Shown: positions 22,520-26,107 of the stretch, piece after piece | Position numbering within the stretch: position 1 is the first letter of the stretch | How the letters are laid out: each line of letters begins with the position of its first letter | Assembly: GCA_001953115.1 (NCBI GenBank) | Contig: LSSL01007672.1 | Span: forward strand, 1-26,107 | DNA: 26,107 bases | Direction: 5' to 3' | Origin: Smittium mucronatum | Lineage: Eukaryota > Kickxellomycota > Harpellomycetes > Harpellales > Legeriomycetaceae | Notes under the pieces: model-generated | What the model saw: the letters and a program-made list of their open reading frames with translations, nothing else | Databases searched by the model: none | Told to the model about the DNA's origin: nothing | Made by a program: the position numbers and the translations under genes

Positions 22520-22544
22520 CAGTTATCCCTTAATTTGCGCGAAT
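22520..22544 (+). repeat. Terminal inverted repeat, copy B left end
   Basis: CAGTTATCCCTTAATTTGC then GCGAAT. It is preceded by TA at 22518-22519. Confidence 0.78.
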
Positions 22545-23682
22545 GATTTGTCCTAAAAAGCTTTATGTATAACAAAAATTACATAAACGTAATGCAAAAT
22601 TATGCTCTATACACAGCCAATTTGATGAAAATTAATCAAATGATGTTTTTAGTGGAAATTAAATTCGTGAATAAAGAGATTTTTTTATGCTATTTTCAAT
22701 AGAATTTTATAAGAACCATTCAGACCCATGGCATATATCGAGATTTTTTGCGTGAAATAAAACATTTTTTAACAGATATAACGCAAAAAAATAAAAACCG
22801 ATCCTATATACACTTTTTTTTTTTGTAAATTTTTTTGGTTATAAAAGGCTAAATATAAAATAAAATTGACAATATGTGGAAAATCTAACATTTTAACAAC
22901 TTTTTAAGAAATCAAAGTTAATATACTTATCCAAAGAGGTTAGCGTTTAATCAAAACAAAACTTTGCACTTTGCACCTATTTAGATTTTCAGCTCAAAAA
23001 GATTAATACCAAATTATATTAAACGGAATATAATATTCGTCACCTCAATCAAAAATATAAGATTTATGGAAGCTAAGTAAATGATATTTTCTAAAATTAC
23101 AGCTTGCTTTTGCTTTTATGATTTAAATGAAATGATGTTGGGTGATATCGCCATCTATAAACCTGGACCTCCCCGTCTAAAATTTTTATAAGGTTACAAA
23201 AACCATCCCTGTTTCTTATAGCTGCATTTAATTATTATAATATCTACTAAATTTTTGTTCAATATTTATAAGCGCCAATTGCAATACTGTCTATCACAAA
23301 TTTAAAATGTAAAAATCACCATCTTCAAATCGATGATATCTTTGAATTATTATTTTTTTAAAGGGAATTTAATTATAATATTCAAATACTAGAAAAAACT
23401 AAAGTAAAAATACAAGTAAAGGAAAAAATAATCAAATTTCATCCCACTCCCATCTGTCGCTCTAGTGGCTCCAAATCGTCTGGGCATTGATTCAAGGATG
23501 ATATTTTTGAATTTATTCAGATCAATTCATAAAATAAACACATTTTGATTGGATATATTTAATCAACTTGATAATTTTGAACAATTTATTGGATGATTAC
23601 ATTCGCGGAGATTAATATCTAGTATAAAAGAGAAATGAAAAATTATCCACTTTCGCGAAAATCCAAAATTTGTCAAAAATAA

Positions 23683-23707
23683 ATTCGCTAAAAACGAGAG
23701 ATACCTG
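23683..23707 (-). repeat. Terminal inverted repeat, copy B right end
   Basis: Reverse complement CAGGTATCTCTCGTTTTTAG then CGAAT. It is followed by TA at 23708-23709. Confidence 0.75.
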
Positions 23708-23755
23708 TACTTTAACTACGTTCCATAAATACTATGTTTTGTTGCAAACCCTAGA

Positions 23756-24480
23756 GATGAGTATTTTCCAACTCACACTTCAAAGGCATCTGTTGATACA
23801 TTTATTAATTTTTTTGCAGTAAAAGAAAAACCAAAGCTATTAAACGGAAATAAAGTCTGAAAATTCATTTCCAGATATTATCTACTACTTTGCTAATAAT
23901 TCTCATGTTTCTGATTATCTCTAAATAACAAATTACGTAATCATCAAGAACACTTTGTGATATGGAGAAAAAGGACTATTTTACAACCTAAGCCACAAAA
24001 ATTAGTGTTTTTCAAACGAGCACTGTATAATAGTGCATTTATCAACAAACTTTATGCTGCAAGCTCAAGAATTGTTTTCTCCACCTATTTGAGTTTTCTG
24101 CAAGGTTTGCGAAATATTATTGGACAAATAATTTTCAATTTATAATATAGCTGGTAAATGAATGGATGAGCGAATTGTGTATAAAAACGACAAAAAAAAT
24201 CATATGCCATTGGGAGATTGTATTAATAGGCATAGATCGAGAATTCATAGCCAAAATATGTGGTCTGGAAAGACATATTTGCAATTTAACAAATGGAAAT
24301 GCAGTGATAGGTGATAAATGGAGAATTTTAATGTTGAAGCTGAGTGGGCGTGTGGAGTGAATTTTATGGAGTATTATTGGCTACACTTTAAAACGCAGAT
24401 TAGTTTGAAGGATATTTGTTGTCCTCCAGTGAGTGGCTAGAAATTTTGAAATGAAAAAAACGATGAGGCGGTTTTATAGG
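23756..24480 (+). pseudogene. Unassigned decayed coding region upstream of the host genes
   Basis: Plus-strand frames read as protein for about 700 bp with a few stops and frameshifts. DEYFPTHTSKASVDTFINFF and VKEKPKLLNGNKV open it at 23756-23860. A clean 62-codon stretch follows at 23957-24145 (LRNIIGQIIFNL at its end), then 64 codons at 24166-24360 (ICHWEIVLIGIDREFIAK, AVIGDKWRILMLKLSG). An alternative frame gives AEWACGVNFMEYYWLHF near 24330-24385. The base composition is less extreme than in the flanks. I do not recognise a family. The spacing of short conserved-looking blocks and the setting between a transposon copy and the host genes make another dead transposase likely, but a decayed host gene is possible. 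No catalytic triad could be placed. Confidence 0.4.
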
Positions 24481-24490
24481 CTATTTATTT

Positions 24491-24760
24491 TTATTTTTTC
24501 AAAATAAAGGACAAGTATTTAAGCTGATGTGGTATAGTAGCTCTTGGAAATATATTTAATTTTAGCATCCCCTTTATTGTATTCATCTCATATTCTAACA
24601 GCCATACCAAAAAAGGTAACTTAAAGCGTCTACTATAATTTTTTGCTAGAAACTTATTAAAAATTTTATACTTGGAGAGATGTATACGAGATTTTTTATT
24701 CCTCGCCAAGCCAACTACAACTTCCCCTTTATAGATTTTACTTTCGTACGATTTAACCAT
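24491..24760 (-). CDS. Hypothetical basic protein, 89 residues
   Basis: A minus-strand frame runs from ATG at 24760 to the stop at 24491-24493 and encodes 89 residues beginning MVKSYESKIYKGEVVVG. An in-frame ATG at 24835 would give 114 residues with a CSQC motif, but that start would overlap the first codons of Sec61 gamma on the other strand, so the shorter form is chosen. The 3' half includes KLPFLVWLLEYEMNTIKGML, a moderately hydrophobic helix, and the whole is Lys/Arg-rich. No domain or signal peptide is evident and I do not recognise it. It lies head-to-head with the Sec61 gamma gene, with 63 bp between start codons. An intact frame of this length is unlikely by chance at this composition, but a leftover gene fragment remains possible. 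Confidence 0.45.
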   Translation of the reverse strand: MVKSYESKIYKGEVVVGLARNKKSRIHLSKYKIFNKFLAKNYSRRFKLPFLVWLLEYEMNTIKGMLKLNIFPRATIPHQLKYLSFILKK

Positions 24761-24823
24761 TTTAAATTCATATTTTTTAGGGTGTAAATTTTTAAACGAA
24801 CATTGACTGCAAGACAATATAAA

Positions 24824-25042
24824 ATGGAAAATCAAGGAGAGGAAAATATTTTTATAACAATTCCAAAGAATCTTGTTAAAGATTCCATCTGGCTGATCAA
24901 CAAATGTACTAAGCCAGATAAGAAAGAATACCAGCAGATCGTGTTCGCAGTCTCAATAGGTTTCCTGATTATGGGCTTCTCTGGTTATTTTGTCAAACTT
25001 ATCCACATCCCAATCACAAACATCATCGTCGGTGGCCAATAA
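24824..25042 (+). CDS. SEC61G: Sec61 complex subunit gamma (protein translocon)
   Basis: A 72-residue tail-anchored subunit of the Sec61/SecY-type channel, which moves nascent proteins into or across the ER membrane together with the alpha and beta subunits. A short charged cytosolic N-terminus (MENQGEEN) leads to the conserved amphipathic helix with [20 protein letters not shown] (residues 18-37). One transmembrane segment follows (about 39-58), then the conserved end [14 protein letters not shown]. Length and every landmark match the family, and the IMGF and IIVGG wording looks animal-like to me. The ATG at 24824 is chosen; an in-frame TTG at 24803 would add seven residues unlike the family. 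There is no intron. The stop codon TAA is embedded in AATAAA (25038-25043). It is expected to be constitutively expressed. The gene looks intact and functional. Confidence 0.96.
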   Translation: MENQGEENIFITIPKNLVKDSIWLINKCTKPDKKEYQQIVFAVSIGFLIMGFSGYFVKLIHIPITNIIVGGQ

Positions 25043-25043
25043 A
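25038..25043 (+). terminator. AATAAA polyadenylation signal overlapping the Sec61 gamma stop codon
   Basis: CAA-TAA-A: the last sense codon and stop TAA at 25040-25042 form a canonical AATAAA, followed by T-rich DNA. If used, the 3' untranslated region would be only a few tens of bases. In A+T-rich DNA the hexamer could be coincidental. Confidence 0.45.
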
Positions 25044-25332
25044 TTTTTTTCTTTTTTTTGATTAGATGGGGGACGTTCTTATAAAATTATTAAATATATT
25101 CAATTTTGGAATGTTTTTGTTATATTTTATTTTTTTACATGATACCATGTTTGGATAAAAGCTAACGCGTAATTGAGATATTTAACAAAAAAAAATCCTT
25201 AATTAATGAATAGTTTCAGTATTTTCTATCTCTAAAGAATTAACAAAAAAACAAATTCTGTTCCACTTTGATCTCTTAATGTTCAATATATTTTTCCGCA
25301 CTATTTCTTAGTCACAAATACGAAACTGGTTA

Positions 25333-25740
25333 TTAACCTTTTGGGTCTATTAAGATGTTTACATCAAACCCCAACTGAGCATCATATGATATATTAAGGG
25401 TAGTAATAGAATAGATGTGATGTTCAGTCCCGTTGATACACGTGAATATTCGGCACAAATCTATGCATTGCAGTGCTAGGTCAATACCATCAGGCAGATA
25501 GTTCCCGCCTTAAATCTTTTCTATGACGAAGTCTGCGTGGCCAGATGGGATCCAACCCTCGCTTTATATCCAACCATGCCTTGTCACAATTATAAATATC
25601 AGCAATAAACATCATGTGTGTTCCATTTAATAGGCCAATAGCCACAGTTTCCAGTATGGATAAATATACCAATACGAGATGCCATTTGCTGTGTGGGCTA
25701 GATGGGATATTTGAGTTTCCGAACGAACTCTACTGTTTAA
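25333..25740 (-). pseudogene. Unassigned decayed gene in a G+C-richer island
   Basis: This ~400-bp stretch is visibly richer in G+C than everything around it, near half G+C at 25490-25560. Read on the minus strand in shifting frames it gives protein-like blocks: RIGIFIHTGNCGYWPIKWN near 25610-25680, CDKAWLDIKRGLDPIWPRRL near 25530-25590, and a clean run with DGIDLALQCIDLCRIFTC and YDAQLGFDVNILIDPKG, ending at TAA 25333-25335. I do not recognise the product. Plus-strand frames also give some protein-like words (EVCVARWDPTLALYP), so strand is not certain. The composition contrast suggests a relic of a constrained gene or of sequence acquired from elsewhere. It lies between the Sec61 gamma and ATG3 genes. 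Confidence 0.45.
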
Positions 25741-25921
25741 AATTGGGTATAAATATACGATCCTGTTTATAGCCTAGCAATCTACTCACCCCTAACCATA
25801 TTTACTATACCTATACATTATTCAAAATATATTCATACATAGAATTTATTTTCTTATAAATTTATCTATTCAATCGCCACATTCATTGCCGACTATTTCT
25901 TATATCCCTTATAGCTAGAAT

Positions 25922-26023
25922 ATGTCTACTCTAAACTCTTTATTTCATGGTGTAAGAGAATATCTCAATCCTGTTCTCAAGAATTCAAAATTCAAAGAAA
26001 CTGGGGTTCTTACCCCAGAAGAG
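25922..26023 (+). CDS. ATG3: ATG3, autophagy E2-like enzyme, first exon (partial)
   Basis: Thirty-four codons from ATG 25922 encode the N-terminus of Atg3, the E2-like enzyme that transfers Atg8/LC3 from Atg7 to phosphatidylethanolamine on autophagic membranes. The stretch [20 protein letters not shown] followed by TPEE is the family's characteristic start: an N-terminal membrane-sensing amphipathic helix, then the KFKETGV-TPEE motif. In animal and fungal Atg3 the TPEE is followed by F(V)xAGD. Here the frame instead continues into GTAGGC and reaches a stop at 26075-26077, so an intron begins after Glu34 in phase 0. The catalytic Cys domain would lie beyond the window. CCC at 25906-25908 and TATATCCC lie just upstream, with no clear TATA box. 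The gene itself looks functional. Confidence 0.92.
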
Positions 26024-26107
26024 GTAGGCTTATTTTATAAAAATACTTTAAATTTTTTGTTTCTACATTTTTTCTAATCACTTTATTATATCCACCCCCC
26101 CCCCCCT
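26024..26107 (+). other. Start of ATG3 intron 1 (runs past the window end)
   Basis: A donor GTAGGC follows codon 34. A CTAAT at 26074-26078 fits a CTRAY-type branch site. No AG acceptor follows within the window, which ends in a run of twelve C and a T. The intron is therefore at least 84 bp. If the frame were not spliced, translation would end at 26075-26077 without the rest of the enzyme. Confidence 0.7.
26095..26106 (+). repeat. Homopolymer C12 tract inside the ATG3 intron
   Basis: Twelve C follow TCCA and precede the final T of the window. It mirrors the G12 tract at 5838-5849. Confidence 0.9.

Larger units (their letters stand above)
22520..23707. mobile_element. TA-flanked transposon of the CAGGTA family, copy B
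   Basis: Bounded by TA at 22518-22519 and 23708-23709. The left end reads CAGTTATCCCTTAATTTGC and the right end, reverse-complemented, CAGGTATCTCTCGTTTTTAG. It is the same orientation as copy A and aligns with it at internal anchors listed there; for example CTTCAAATCGATGATATC at about 23323 corresponds to TTTCAAATCGAAGAATC at about 7326. It is ~150 bp longer than copy A through scattered indels. TTCGCG-type words cluster in the last ~130 bp. No transposase is readable. It sits about 290 bp beyond the MULE. Confidence 0.75.

Overview
This is a very A+T-rich eukaryotic window, by eye about three quarters A+T. Long stretches lack a usable reading frame and are full of homopolymer runs. The only features that look like intact host genes lie in the last 1.6 kb. 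They are a complete Sec61 gamma gene (24824-25042, +), a head-to-head short ORF of unknown function (24491-24760, -) and the first exon of ATG3 (25922-26023, +), which runs into an intron cut by the window end. The Sec61 gamma and ATG3 peptides look close to animal versions as I remember them: VKDS, CTKPD, IMGF and IIVGG in Sec61 gamma, and KFKETGV-TPEE in ATG3. Together with the base composition and transposon load, this suggests an A+T-rich parasitic eukaryote. A myxozoan-like animal is my first guess and an expanded microsporidian or rozellid genome the alternative. This placement is inference only.

The first ~24 kb is a transposon graveyard. Positions 113-2277 hold a Tc1/mariner-type element with a TA target duplication, 455-bp arms that match base for base, and a broken transposase between them. 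Positions 6505-7543 and 22520-23707 are two diverged, same-orientation copies of a second TA-flanked family with a ~25-bp terminal inverted repeat and no transposase that I can read. A broken Mutator-like (MULE) transposase lies at 8275-9480 (+). A piggyBac-type transposase remnant lies at 13001-14680 (+), possibly bounded by TTAA at 12655 and 15269. A second, unrelated DD34E (Tc1/IS630-like) remnant is near 16480-16865 (+). A second MULE, with recognisable terminal repeats and a frameshifted transposase with SWIM zinc finger and AT-hook (20152-21900, -), occupies about 19172-22226.

Several stretches read as former protein but could not be assigned: 3448-4157, 4294-4659, 6109-6309, 10218-10337, 23756-24480 and the noticeably G+C-richer island 25333-25740. 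The gaps 2280-3440, 4660-6100, 7546-8270, 9500-12650, 14700-16450 and 16900-19170 hold nothing else that I can support. I saw no rRNA, tRNA, CRISPR array or bacterial-type operon.

At least five independent DNA transposon lineages (two DD34E types, the CAGGTA family, two MULEs and piggyBac) have accumulated and decayed beside a small gene island. The one sharp contrast is the first element: its arms are identical while its gene is dead. That points to recent mobilisation in trans or to gene conversion between the arms.
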